A DNA stretch of 64,000 bases. Origin: an uncultured Hyphomicrobiales bacterium. GTDB lineage: Bacteria > Pseudomonadota > Alphaproteobacteria > Rhizobiales > Beijerinckiaceae. Positions 54,542 to 63,240 of this stretch are shown here, one piece after another (the stretch's first letter is position 1; each line of letters opens with the position of its first letter). Below the pieces are notes generated by a model. It had not been told where the DNA came from. It saw only the letters and a list, made by a program, of their open reading frames with translations, and ran no database searches. The DNA lies in the NCBI GenBank assembly GCA_903861645.1, contig CAIOVE010000005.1:1-64000 (forward strand). The letters run 5' to 3'. A program made the translations under genes and the position numbers.

Positions 54542-54979
54542 ATGCCGGAAAATCCCCTTCGTCTGCTGGCCCGCGACGCGGAAGACCTCGCCGTTTTCTC
54601 GGCGCACATGCAGGACGCGATCGTGCGCGCGGCCGACATGGCCTACCTGCCCAAGGCGCGCCGCTTCGCGCTGGCGGGCGCCCGGTTCGACTGGCTGGCC
54701 GCCGAACGCGGCCAGATCGAGCGCTGCGAGGTCGGGCTGCATTTCGAGGGCGTGCTGGCGGCCGTCACCACGGGCTTCGACCGCGCTGCTCCCGACGTCG
54801 TGCTGAACCTCCTGAGCATCGTTTTCACCCCCGGCGAGGCACCGGCGGGCGAGGTGTCGCTGACCTTTTCGGGCGGCGCCGGCGTGCGGCTGAAGGTCGA
54901 ATGTCTCGACGCCCAGTTGCGCGATCTGGGTCCAAGGTGGCAAACGAAATCCCGACCGGGCCACGCCGACGACGCGTGA
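54542..54979 (+). CDS. DUF2948 family protein
   Basis: 145 residues. The family is found between murA and hisD in many alphaproteobacteria and its function is unknown. Conserved stretches are RLLARDAEDLAVFSAHMQDA, YLPKARRFALAGARFDW and the C-terminal VECLDAQLRDLGPRW. ATG 54542 has gggagg upstream; a TTG at 54518 would overlap the murA stop but adds only poorly conserved residues. Confidence 0.9.
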   Translation: MPENPLRLLARDAEDLAVFSAHMQDAIVRAADMAYLPKARRFALAGARFDWLAAERGQIERCEVGLHFEGVLAAVTTGFDRAAPDVVLNLLSIVFTPGEAPAGEVSLTFSGGAGVRLKVECLDAQLRDLGPRWQTKSRPGHADDA

Positions 54980-55013
54980 CCCCCAAATGAACGCGCATTC
55001 GCCGGAGTAACCC

Positions 55014-56309
55014 ATGCCCGTCTGGCTCGACGCAAGCCGGCCCGATTTCGCCGCCGCCTTCGCCACCCTGCTCGCCGACAAGCGCGAACAGGCCGTCGAC
55101 GTCGACCGCGATGTCGCCGCCATCATCGCCGACGTCATGGCGCGCGGCGACGCGGCGCTCGCCGATTATTCGCTGCGCTTCGACAGGCTCGACCTGTCGA
55201 CAACGCCCATGCGCGTCTCCACCGGCGAGATCGACGCGGCGCTGGCCGCCTGCAAGCCCGAAACCCTCGCGGCCCTCGACCTCGCCCACCAGCGCATCGT
55301 CGCCTTCCATGAGCGTCAGAAGCCCGCCAACCTGCGCTTCACCGACGCCGCCGGCGTTGAGTTGGGCTGGCGCTGGACGGCTATCGAGGCGGTGGGCCTC
55401 TACGTGCCCGGCGGCACGGCCAGCTATCCCTCGTCGGTGCTGATGAACGCCGTGCCCGCCAAGGTCGCGGGCGTCGAGCGCGTGGTCATGGTCGTGCCCT
55501 CGCCGGGCGGCGCGCTCAACCCGCTGGTGCTGGCCGCGGCGCGCCGGGCCGGCGTCGACGAAATCTATCGCATCGGCGGCGCGCAGGCCGTCGCGGCGCT
55601 GGCTTATGGCACCGCGAGCATCGCGCCGGTCGCCAAGATCGTCGGCCCCGGCAACGCCTGGGTCGCCGCGGCCAAGCGTCGCGTCTTTGGCAAGGTCGGC
55701 ATCGACATGATCGCCGGGCCCTCCGAGGTGCTCGTGCTGGCGGACGCCACGGCCAATCCCGAATGGGTGGCCGCCGACCTCCTCGCGCAAGCCGAACACG
55801 ACACGGCCGCCCAGTCGATCCTTGTCACCAACGACGCCGGTTTTGGGCGCGCGGTTGAAAGCGCGGTCGAGGGCCAGTTGAAGACGCTGCCGCGCCGCGA
55901 CATCGCCGGCGCGAGCTGGCGCGACCATGGCGCGATCATTCTGGTGGCCAACCTCGCCGAAGCGTTGCCCCTCGTCGACCGTCTCGCGCCCGAGCATCTG
56001 GAAATCATCGCGACGGACGCTGACGCGCTCGTCGAGCGCGTGCGCAACGCCGGCGCGATCTTCATTGGCGGCCACACGCCCGAGGCCATCGGCGATTATG
56101 TCGGCGGCTCGAACCATGTTCTGCCGACGGCGCGCTCGGCGCGCTTTTCCTCGGGTCTGGGCGTGCTTGATTTCATGAAGCGAACCTCGATCCTGAAATG
56201 CTCGCCCGACAGTCTGCGCGTGATTGGCCCCGCGGCGATCGCGCTCGGCGAGGCCGAATCGCTCGGCGCCCACGCCCGCTCGGTGGCGATCCGCATGAAC
56301 GGGGCATAA
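55014..56309 (+). CDS. hisD: Histidinol dehydrogenase
   Basis: 431 residues, full length. HisD oxidises histidinol to histidine in two NAD-dependent steps with zinc. Landmarks: [34 protein letters not shown], the signature [15 protein letters not shown] and [11 protein letters not shown], and [14 protein letters not shown] with the zinc and base histidines. A cggag site precedes ATG 55014. It is followed one base later by the UPF0262 gene. Confidence 0.97.
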   Translation: MPVWLDASRPDFAAAFATLLADKREQAVDVDRDVAAIIADVMARGDAALADYSLRFDRLDLSTTPMRVSTGEIDAALAACKPETLAALDLAHQRIVAFHERQKPANLRFTDAAGVELGWRWTAIEAVGLYVPGGTASYPSSVLMNAVPAKVAGVERVVMVVPSPGGALNPLVLAAARRAGVDEIYRIGGAQAVAALAYGTASIAPVAKIVGPGNAWVAAAKRRVFGKVGIDMIAGPSEVLVLADATANPEWVAADLLAQAEHDTAAQSILVTNDAGFGRAVESAVEGQLKTLPRRDIAGASWRDHGAIILVANLAEALPLVDRLAPEHLEIIATDADALVERVRNAGAIFIGGHTPEAIGDYVGGSNHVLPTARSARFSSGLGVLDFMKRTSILKCSPDSLRVIGPAAIALGEAESLGAHARSVAIRMNGA

Positions 56310-56310
56310 C

Positions 56311-56793
56311 ATGTCCGCCGGGCCGACCCGCCAGCGACTGATCTCCGTCACGCTCGACGAGGCGTCGATCGGTCATGGCACGCCCGACCAGGAACACGAA
56401 CGCCGCATCGCGATCTACGATCTCGTCGAGATCAATTCCTTTGGCGTGCCCGATCACGCGGGCGGCCCCTATTGCCTGCATGTCGCCATGCGCGACAAGA
56501 AACTGCTGCTCGACGTTCGCGACGAATCCGGCGCGCCCGTCATCGCGCATCTGCTGTCCCTGACGCCCTTCCGTCGCATCCTCCGCGATTATTTCATGGT
56601 CTGCGAAAGCTATTTCGCCGCCATCCGCACCGCCACGCCCTCGCAGATCGAGGCCATCGACATGGGCCGGCGCGGCCTGCACGACGAGGGCGCGCATCTC
56701 CTGTCCGAACGCCTGACCGGCAAGATCGCCTGCGATTTCGACACGGCGCGCCGTCTCTTCACCCTGCTGACCGCCCTGCACTGGAGAGGCTGA
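56311..56793 (+). CDS. UPF0262 family protein
   Basis: 160 residues. UPF0262 occurs after hisD across Hyphomicrobiales and lacks an assigned function. Conserved segments are [25 protein letters not shown], the [20 protein letters not shown] helix and [15 protein letters not shown]. It follows hisD by one base and precedes the phosphatase by two, so all three are co-transcribed. Confidence 0.93.
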   Translation: MSAGPTRQRLISVTLDEASIGHGTPDQEHERRIAIYDLVEINSFGVPDHAGGPYCLHVAMRDKKLLLDVRDESGAPVIAHLLSLTPFRRILRDYFMVCESYFAAIRTATPSQIEAIDMGRRGLHDEGAHLLSERLTGKIACDFDTARRLFTLLTALHWRG

Positions 56794-56795
56794 CC

Positions 56796-57287
56796 ATGTC
56801 CTCCGGCGCGGCGGATAGTCCCGGGCCCGCAGCGGCCGCGGTCGCGCGCAAGCGGCCGCAATCGGTGCTGTTCGCCTGTTCGCACAACGCCGTGCGCTCG
56901 CCCATGGCCGAGGCCATCGCCCGCCAGTTGTTCGGCCGCGAAATCTACTTCGCCTCCGCCGGCCTGCGCGCCGGCGAGAAGGATGGCTTCGTCGAGGCGG
57001 TGATGGACGAGGTCGGCGTCGACATGAGCAAGCACAGGCCGCACGCCTTCGACGACCTCGAGGACATGAATTTCGACCTGATCGTTAGCCTGTCGCCCGA
57101 GGCGCACCATCGCGCGCTCGAATTCACCCGCTCGCTCGCCCTCGACGTGATTTTCTGGCGAACCCTTGATCCCACGGCGACGCAGGGCAGCCGGGAAACC
57201 ATCCTCGACGCCTATCGCGGCGTGCGCGACGGGTTGCGCGAGCGGATCGTCAAGGAATTCGCCTGGCGCCCCATGGGCGAGGTCTGA
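56796..57287 (+). CDS. Low-molecular-weight tyrosine phosphatase/arsenate reductase family protein
   Basis: 163 residues. After a 20-residue proline/alanine-rich lead comes the P-loop CSHNAVRS (C28-x5-R34), the catalytic site of LMW-PTPase and ArsC-type enzymes, and a later acid segment RTLDPTATQGSRE. This type sits in the murA-hisD cluster in many alphaproteobacteria. The real substrate, protein phosphotyrosine or arsenate, is not settled. In many relatives infA follows; here it does not. Confidence 0.87.
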   Translation: MSSGAADSPGPAAAAVARKRPQSVLFACSHNAVRSPMAEAIARQLFGREIYFASAGLRAGEKDGFVEAVMDEVGVDMSKHRPHAFDDLEDMNFDLIVSLSPEAHHRALEFTRSLALDVIFWRTLDPTATQGSRETILDAYRGVRDGLRERIVKEFAWRPMGEV

Positions 57288-57293
57288 GGCGCG

Positions 57294-57995
57294 ATGCGCG
57301 CCGATGGCCTCCGCTGGATCGGCGCCGCGGAAATGGCCGCGCCGCGTTTCGACGCGGCCATGGCGGTGGCCGGCGTTTTCGATCTGCGCGATCCCGCCCT
57401 CGCCGGCCTTCCGACGCTACCGCCCACGGCGAGCGACATCCTCGATGAAGGTCGTCCGCTCGCGGGGCGGCGCGATCACTTTCGCGCGCGCCGCGCGCTG
57501 ACGCGGCATCTCCTGGCCCGCTGGCTAGGCCGCGCGCCGGAAAACGTCGTCGTCGCCCATGACGCCGCGGGGGCGCCGCGCGTGTTGGCGCCGGACAATG
57601 GCGCTTTTGTCTCGGTGGCGGCGCGCGGTCCCATCGCGGCCATCGCCGTCGCCGCCACGCCCATCGGCATCGACATCGAGCCGGTCGAGACGCCCCGCGA
57701 GCCCGTGTGGACGGTTCTGCATCGCGACGAACGCGCGGCCATAGCGGGCGCGTGGCGAGATGGCGATGACGCGCCGTTTCGCGACACATGGATCGCCAAG
57801 GAAGCGTGGCTGAAGGCGCTGGGCGCGGGCCTGCGCCGGGATCCCGCCGGGGTTTTGATCCGGCGCGATGGCAAGAGCGGGTTCACAATCGTGGATAATA
57901 GCGACCCGCGACAACTTGCACTCAGCGCCTTGCGCACCGTGGCGATGGGCGATGCGACGATCCGCTGCGCCGTGGCGATCCTCGCCGCGCCCTAG
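57294..57995 (+). CDS. 4'-phosphopantetheinyl transferase superfamily protein
   Basis: 233 residues. The magnesium site GIDIEPV (D127, E129) and the WIAKEAWLKALG motif (W166 to G177) identify a Sfp/AcpT-type enzyme that loads phosphopantetheine onto carrier proteins. The first conserved motif is weak: the segment equivalent to the histidine motif reads FVSVAARG. Such enzymes usually serve secondary-metabolite or alternative carrier proteins. Its TAG stop shares a CTAG with the opposite-strand mtnA stop. Confidence 0.85.
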   Translation: MRADGLRWIGAAEMAAPRFDAAMAVAGVFDLRDPALAGLPTLPPTASDILDEGRPLAGRRDHFRARRALTRHLLARWLGRAPENVVVAHDAAGAPRVLAPDNGAFVSVAARGPIAAIAVAATPIGIDIEPVETPREPVWTVLHRDERAAIAGAWRDGDDAPFRDTWIAKEAWLKALGAGLRRDPAGVLIRRDGKSGFTIVDNSDPRQLALSALRTVAMGDATIRCAVAILAAP

Positions 57996-59092
57996 CCGCC
58001 GACCACGCGGTCGGGGAACATCGCCGCCAGCGCGCCGGCCTCCGCCGCGCAGACGCCGCGTTCGGTGATGAGGCCGCTCACCAGCCGCGCCGGCGTGACG
58101 TCGAACCCATGATTGAGCGCCGGGCTGCCCTCCGGCGTCACGCGCACGGTCTCCAGCCGACCCTCGCGCGTCATGCCCGTGAGATGCGTGACCTCCTCCT
58201 CGCCGCGGATTTCGATGGGGATTTCGGCCCCGTCGGCGATGGCGAAGTCGATCGAGGGCGAGGGCGCGGCCACGTAGAAAGGCAGATCGTTGTCGCGCGC
58301 CGCCAGCGCCTTCAGATAGGTGCCGATCTTGTTGCAGACGTCGCCATTCGCGGTGACCCGATCCGTGCCGACGATGACGCAATCCACCATGCCGTTGCGC
58401 ATGAGATGGCCGCCGGCGTTATCGACGACGATGGTGTGCGGCACGCCGTGGTTGCCGAGTTCCCACGCCGTCAGCGATGCGCCCTGATTGCGGGGCCGCG
58501 TTTCGTCCACCCACACATGCACGGGAAGGCCGGAATCATGCGCCTTGTAGATGGGCGCGGTGGCCGTGCCCCAGTCGACGGTGGCGAGCCAGCCAGCGTT
58601 GCAATGGGTGAGAATATTGAGCCGCTCGCCCGGCGCCTTTCGCGCGGCGAGAGCGCGCAGGATCGCCAGCCCGTGATCGCCGATGGCGCCGTTGATGGCG
58701 ACATCCTCCTCGGCGAGTTCATTCGCCGCGGCCAGCGACGCCGCCGACCGCGCGTCGGCTGGCAAGGGCCGCAGCAGGGCCGCCATGCGCTCCACCGCCC
58801 AGGCGAGATTGATGGCGGTTGGCCGCGCCGCGGGCAGACGCGCCGTCGCCTCGGCGAGTCCCGCGTCGCTGGCGTTGACCCGCATGGCCAGCGCCATGCC
58901 ATAGGCCGCCGTCGCGCCGATCAATGGCGCGCCCCGCACCCACATGTGACGGATGGCGTCGATGGCGTCGTCAAGGGTTTCCAGTTGTCGCGTCGCGAAC
59001 CGATGCGGCAGGAGCGTCTGATCGATGACGACGACGGAGCGGCCATCCGCGTCGAGAAAAACGCCGCGACGGGCTTGTCCATTCACCAGCAT
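57992..59092 (-). CDS. mtnA: S-methyl-5-thioribose-1-phosphate isomerase
   Basis: 366 residues. MtnA converts methylthioribose 1-phosphate to methylthioribulose 1-phosphate in the methionine salvage pathway. Signature segments are IRHMWVRGAPLIGATAAYGM, the catalytic-cysteine LTHCNAGWLATVDWGTA, VDETRPRNQGASLTAWEL and the catalytic aspartate in CVIVGTDRVTANGDV. ATG 59092. Other salvage genes are not present nearby, and no SAM riboswitch was visible in the leader. Confidence 0.95.
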   Translation of the reverse strand: MLVNGQARRGVFLDADGRSVVVIDQTLLPHRFATRQLETLDDAIDAIRHMWVRGAPLIGATAAYGMALAMRVNASDAGLAEATARLPAARPTAINLAWAVERMAALLRPLPADARSAASLAAANELAEEDVAINGAIGDHGLAILRALAARKAPGERLNILTHCNAGWLATVDWGTATAPIYKAHDSGLPVHVWVDETRPRNQGASLTAWELGNHGVPHTIVVDNAGGHLMRNGMVDCVIVGTDRVTANGDVCNKIGTYLKALAARDNDLPFYVAAPSPSIDFAIADGAEIPIEIRGEEEVTHLTGMTREGRLETVRVTPEGSPALNHGFDVTPARLVSGLITERGVCAAEAGALAAMFPDRVVGG

Positions 59093-59222
59093 GCGACTCG
59101 TCTCCGATGGCGTCGCGGCGATCTAGCGGAGCGGCGCGCGCGACGGCAAGCCCGGCTGGCGGAAAACCTCGCCACGCGGGCGCCGATCGGCTAGCCTTGG
59201 CGATATTCCGCGCGGAGGTTTC

Positions 59223-60557
59223 ATGCGCCGCATCATTCTCGGCGCCCTGGCTGGCGGACTGGCGCTGGTCGCCGCGACCGCCGCCAGTGTTTACTGGTAC
59301 CAACGCCCGACCGTGTTGCGGGTGGGCGTCGCGCGCGACAGCGAGGACCAGAAGGTCATGGTGGCGACCGCGCAGGTCCTGTCGCGCGACCGCGAGAACG
59401 TCCGCCTGCGCGTCATCGGTCTCGACAACCCCAATTCGGCGGCGGCGGCCTTCGAGGCCGGCCAAGTTGATCTGGCCGTGACCCGCAGCGACATCAACAT
59501 GCCGAAATCGGCCGAAACCGTGGCGATCCTCAGCAGGAGCGCGGCGCTCGTCATCGCGCCGGCCGCTTCGGCGATCGTCGGCGTCAACGACCTCAAGGGC
59601 AAGCGCATCGCCGTCGTCGTGCCCCGCCCCGAGGCGACCGCCAATCCCCGACTGCTCGACTATATCCTGTCGCGCTACAATCTGGCCGGCGATCTGACCA
59701 CGCGCCTGCCCCTGACCCTGAGCGAGTTGCCGGCGGCGCTGGCGGACAAGCGCGTCGACGCGGTTTTCGCGGTTGGCCCGCCGGCGTTCGGCCCGATGAT
59801 GGACGTGGTGGCGATGGTTGGCGCCGCGTCCGATGGTCCGGTGAATTTCATACCCCTGAGCGAAAGCCGGGCGATCTCCAGATTATCGCCGACGCTGGAA
59901 TCCTTCGAGGTCGCCCGCGGCGCCTTTGGCGGCGCACCGCCGCGGCCGGCGCGCGACATCACCACCATCAGCGTGAGCACGCGCCTGATCGCGCCAGGCG
60001 CGCTGCGTGATACGCTCGTTTCGAATATCGCCCGCGTGATGTTCACGCAGCGGCCGGCCATCGCGGCGGCCGCGCCTTCCGCCAACCTGATGGAAGCGCC
60101 GCCAACGGACAAGGACGCCGCGTTGCCGACCCATCCCGGCGCCGCCGCGTGGATCGACGGCGAGGAGGAAACCTTTCTCGATCTATATGGCGATTACTTC
60201 TATATCGGCGCGATGGTGTTGAGCGTCATCGCCTCGGCGATCGCCGCCGTCGCCAGCCGCGTTTCAGCCGAGGGCCACGCGCGCGTCGAAACCCAGTTTG
60301 AAAGCCTGCTGGGGCGCTTGCTCGAATATATCTCCCGCGCGCGCGAGAGCCAGTCGCGCGCCGAGCTGGACGTGCTGGAGCGCGAGGCCGACGCCCTGCT
60401 CGCCGAGGCGTTGCGGATTGGCGGGGGGCGCGGTCTCGATACGCACAGGGTGGCGGCGCTGGGGTTGGGCCTCGATCAGTTGCGAGACGCCATCATGGCG
60501 CGGCGCATGACCATCGACATGGCGGGCGAGGCGCGGCCGCTGGAACGAACTCCATGA
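59223..60557 (+). CDS. TAXI-family TRAP receptor with C-terminal membrane segment and coiled-coil tail
   Basis: 444 residues. The N-terminus is a membrane-spanning signal anchor (about 5-25). The TAXI binding domain follows: VLRVGVARDSEDQKVMVATA, VDLAVTRSDINMP, LKGKRIAVVVPRPEATANP. Unlike ordinary TAXI receptors it ends with a second hydrophobic segment (about 325-345) and a charged, helical tail of about 100 residues (RVETQFESLLGRLLEYISRA and on) that looks like a coiled coil in the cytoplasm. ATG 59223 has an ideal ggaggt. It overlaps the next gene by ATGA. No TRAP permease is encoded nearby, so it may be a sensor or scaffold of the operon. Confidence 0.85.
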   Translation: MRRIILGALAGGLALVAATAASVYWYQRPTVLRVGVARDSEDQKVMVATAQVLSRDRENVRLRVIGLDNPNSAAAAFEAGQVDLAVTRSDINMPKSAETVAILSRSAALVIAPAASAIVGVNDLKGKRIAVVVPRPEATANPRLLDYILSRYNLAGDLTTRLPLTLSELPAALADKRVDAVFAVGPPAFGPMMDVVAMVGAASDGPVNFIPLSESRAISRLSPTLESFEVARGAFGGAPPRPARDITTISVSTRLIAPGALRDTLVSNIARVMFTQRPAIAAAAPSANLMEAPPTDKDAALPTHPGAAAWIDGEEETFLDLYGDYFYIGAMVLSVIASAIAAVASRVSAEGHARVETQFESLLGRLLEYISRARESQSRAELDVLEREADALLAEALRIGGGRGLDTHRVAALGLGLDQLRDAIMARRMTIDMAGEARPLERTP

Positions 60558-61276
60558 TGGCGGGCGCGGAAATTCACGCCGTTTTCGACGTGCTCGCCTG
60601 GCTCGCCGCGGCGGCCATGGCTTTTTTTGTCGCGCGCTGGCGACCTCTGTCCTTTCCCGTGACGGCGGCGGCGCGTCAATCCTATTACGCGACGCTGGTC
60701 GTGGGGTCGGCCATCGGCGCCTACCTGTTCGGAACGCTGAACCTGTGGGCGAGCGGGATGCCTGGCGTCGCGCGCTCCATCGAGGGCGCGATCTTCGGCG
60801 GCGTCTGCGCGGTCGAAATCTGGAAACGCGCGACCGGACAGCCGGCGCGCACCGGCGCGCGCTACGCCGCGCCGCTCGCCATCGGCGTGGCGGTCGGACG
60901 CATCGGCTGCTTTCTCTCGGGCGTCGAGGATTTCACTTACGGCCTCCCATCCGACCTGCCCTGGGCGCATGATTTCGGCGACGGCGTCATGCGCCATCCC
61001 GTGCAGCTTTACGAAAGCCTCGCCATGGCCGCCTTTCTCGCCGTCTATCTTTGGAAGCTCGCGCGACGCGACGCCCTCTGGACGTTGAACGGATTCTATA
61101 TCGCCGTCGGCTTTTACGGCGCGCAGCGCTTCGTCTGGGAATTCATCAAGCCATATGGGCCCATCGTCGGCCCCTTCACGGTGTTTCATTTCCTGTCGGC
61201 GGCGCTCGTCGTTTACGCCGCGGCGATGGCGTGGACTGGCGCGCCGACGGGCGCGCGCGCTACCATGAACGCGTAA
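60554..61276 (+). CDS. Lgt-family (prolipoprotein diacylglyceryl transferase-like) membrane protein
   Basis: 240 residues with about seven hydrophobic segments. The region VGRIGCFLSGVEDFTYG (about 114-130) and RHPVQLYES (147-155) align with Lgt, but the Lgt signature G-R-x-G-N-F-x-N-G-E is altered to GRIGCFLSGV, and the segment around E77 (SIEGAIFGG) aligns with the catalytic-histidine loop FHGG of true Lgt, with E in place of H. It is therefore a paralogue, perhaps acting on other lipid or head-group substrates. Start overlaps the TAXI gene, and the radical SAM gene follows after 25 bases. Confidence 0.85.
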   Translation: MMAGAEIHAVFDVLAWLAAAAMAFFVARWRPLSFPVTAAARQSYYATLVVGSAIGAYLFGTLNLWASGMPGVARSIEGAIFGGVCAVEIWKRATGQPARTGARYAAPLAIGVAVGRIGCFLSGVEDFTYGLPSDLPWAHDFGDGVMRHPVQLYESLAMAAFLAVYLWKLARRDALWTLNGFYIAVGFYGAQRFVWEFIKPYGPIVGPFTVFHFLSAALVVYAAAMAWTGAPTGARATMNA

Positions 61277-61301
61277 CCGGGCTCGCCCATTGGAGAAACG
61301 G

Positions 61302-62717
61302 ATGACCGCCCACCCCGCGCGCAAGGCCAAGCCCTATGTCTTTTATGGGCAAACGACATCCCTCTGCGATGTCTGCCTCGCGATGGTTCCGGCGAAAATT
61401 CTCATTCAGGGCGATGACGTCTTCTACGAAAAGCGTTGCCGCGAGCATGGCGTCCGCAAGGCGCTCGTCTCGACCGACGCGGCCTTTTTCAAGTGGCAGC
61501 GCGCGTTTCTGAAACCCGGCGACCGCCCGCTGAAACTGTCGAGCCATACGGAATATGGTTGCCCCTATGATTGCGGCCTGTGCCCCGACCATGAGCAACA
61601 TTCCTGCCTCGCGCTGGTCGAGATCAACGAGCATTGCAACCTGACCTGTCCGGTCTGCTTCGCCGATTCCTCGCCCGCGCGCGAAAAACATCTGCCGCTC
61701 TCGACCATCGAGCGCATGTTCGACGCCATCGTGGAGGCGGAGGGCGAGCCCGACCTCGTGCAGATTTCCGGCGGCGAGCCGACGTTGCACCCCCAATTTT
61801 TCGAGGTGCTGGAACTCGCGCGCTCCAAGCCCATTCGCCACGTGATGCTCAACACCAACGGCCTGCGCATCGCGCAAGAGCCGGACTTCGTGGAGAAACT
61901 GGCCGAAAACAAGAAGGGCTTCGAGGTCTATCTGCAATTCGATTCGTTGCGGCGCGAGGCGCTGATGGACATTCGTGGCGCCGACCTGCGCCGCGTGCGC
62001 CAGCAGGCGCTCGAAAACCTCGAGAAGCACGGCATTTCAACCACGCTCGTTTGCGTGGTGAAGAAGGGCGTCAACGACGACGAGATCGGCGAGATCGTCA
62101 AATACGCGCTCGAATGGAAATGCGTGCGCGGCGTTACGTTCCAGCCGGTGCAGGACGTCGGCCGCAACGAACATTACGATCCCGCGCGCGACCGCATCAC
62201 CCTGTCGGACATTCGCCGTCGCATCGTCGAGGAGTCCGGCGTGTTCGGCGCGCGCGACATGATTCCCCTGCCGTGCAATCCAAGCTCGATCACGATCGGC
62301 TATGGCGTGCGCAACGGCAAGTCCGTCGCGCCGGTCACCTCGCTGGTCGCCAGCGAGGAGTTTCTGTCGGAAATTCCCAACGCCATTTCCTTCGAGAAAT
62401 ATCCCGAGCTGCAAAAGCGCATCTTCGAGCTTTTCTCCCTGTCGACGGGCCCCAGCGACGCCGCCGAGCGCGTCGCCGCGTTGCTCTGCTGCCTCCCTTC
62501 CGTGCCCGTGCCGCAAGGTCTTTCCTACGAAAACATTTTCCGCGTCACGGTCATCGAATTCATGGACGCGCATAATTTCTGCGTCGCGAACGTCAAGCGC
62601 AGTTGCGCCCATTTCGTCACGCCAAACGGCCAGATCATTCCCTTCGAGACCTACAACCTGTTTTACCGGAACGGAAAAATCGACGCGATCCGCAAGCGCT
62701 TGGAGGCGAATCGATGA
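61302..62717 (+). CDS. Multi-cluster radical SAM protein, tetraether synthase (Tes)-like
   Basis: 471 residues. Cysteine sets: C22 and C25 with C46 (rubredoxin-like), C87, C91, C94 and C102 (auxiliary cluster), and the SAM motif C112-x3-C116-x2-C119 in HCNLTCPVCF; SGGEPT follows. The C-terminus has C427 and C435 in FCVANVKRSCAHF followed by TPNGQIIPFETYN, matching the end of archaeal Tes proteins, which join lipid chains by C-C bond formation and hold an iron centre and several 4Fe-4S clusters. ATG 61302 with ggaga was chosen over TTG 61290. Bacterial relatives of Tes exist; the true substrate here is unknown. Confidence 0.82.
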   Translation: MTAHPARKAKPYVFYGQTTSLCDVCLAMVPAKILIQGDDVFYEKRCREHGVRKALVSTDAAFFKWQRAFLKPGDRPLKLSSHTEYGCPYDCGLCPDHEQHSCLALVEINEHCNLTCPVCFADSSPAREKHLPLSTIERMFDAIVEAEGEPDLVQISGGEPTLHPQFFEVLELARSKPIRHVMLNTNGLRIAQEPDFVEKLAENKKGFEVYLQFDSLRREALMDIRGADLRRVRQQALENLEKHGISTTLVCVVKKGVNDDEIGEIVKYALEWKCVRGVTFQPVQDVGRNEHYDPARDRITLSDIRRRIVEESGVFGARDMIPLPCNPSSITIGYGVRNGKSVAPVTSLVASEEFLSEIPNAISFEKYPELQKRIFELFSLSTGPSDAAERVAALLCCLPSVPVPQGLSYENIFRVTVIEFMDAHNFCVANVKRSCAHFVTPNGQIIPFETYNLFYRNGKIDAIRKRLEANR

Positions 62718-62944
62718 GCGAGGCCTCGACGAGGAACGGTTGCGCGGCGACCTTCCCGATCGTCATGGGCCTGTCGATGCTCGCGCCCGGCGGCCTGTGC
62801 ATCGTCCTGGCCCTGCCCGACCCCAAACGCCATCGTGCTCGGCGCGCCGCCGATCCTGCTGGGCGCGCTGTGCATATTCGCCGCCGTCAAGCCACGGCGC
62901 GGAAATCAGGCATGGCGTCGTTCGCCCAAAATACCGCTCCATGA
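62714..62944 (+). CDS. Small membrane protein, probably frameshifted
   Basis: 76 residues as read. The first part has a hydrophobic helix (FPIVMGLSMLAPGGLCIVLAL). After GAC CCC AAA at about 62819-62827 the reading becomes arginine-rich, whereas the +1 frame from there continues as AIVLGAPPILLGALCIFAAV, a likely second membrane helix. That looks like a one-base insertion in an A-run, or a sequencing error. It overlaps the radical SAM stop by ATGA and its own stop overlaps the next start by ATGA. Function unknown. Confidence 0.45.
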   Translation: MSEASTRNGCAATFPIVMGLSMLAPGGLCIVLALPDPKRHRARRAADPAGRAVHIRRRQATARKSGMASFAQNTAP

Positions 62945-63240
62945 GCGACCTACCCCCTCCTGGAGCGCTTCGTCGCATTGGCGGACTCGCGGGCGTCGCC
63001 GGCGGTTTGATGCTGGTGATCGCCGGCCTGCTGATGATCGCGCCCCTGATGGGCCTGCTGGCGACGCTGTTCATCCTTGGCCTCTGCACCATGAGCGTCA
63101 ATCCGGGCGCGGGTCTGGATTCCTCGACATTCGCGCTCATCGCCATCGTTGGCTGCGCGATCATCGGCCTGCTAGGCTGGGTCGGGATCGCCCTCATTCG
63201 CAAGGGCCTGCGCGCCATGAAAAAGAGGTCGCCCTCATGA
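62941..63240 (+). CDS. Small two- to three-helix membrane protein
   Basis: 99 residues with hydrophobic segments at about 15-38 (LAGVAGGLMLVIAGLLMIAP), 40-55 and 65-88 (FALIAIVGCAIIGLLGWVG), and a basic C-terminus KKRSPS. ATG 62941 overlaps the previous gene (ATGA), and its stop overlaps the next start. No family is recognised. Its linkage to the Lgt-like and radical SAM genes suggests a subunit or accessory role. Confidence 0.6.
   Translation: MSDLPPPGALRRIGGLAGVAGGLMLVIAGLLMIAPLMGLLATLFILGLCTMSVNPGAGLDSSTFALIAIVGCAIIGLLGWVGIALIRKGLRAMKKRSPS

Noticed and set aside
62819-62830. CCCAAAC, resembling a slippery heptamer for -1 programmed frameshifting into the next gene.
   Set aside because: The zero-frame codons are CCC AAA CGC, not CCA AAC, so the heptamer is out of phase. 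The hydrophobic continuation is in the +1 frame, which fits an indel better.
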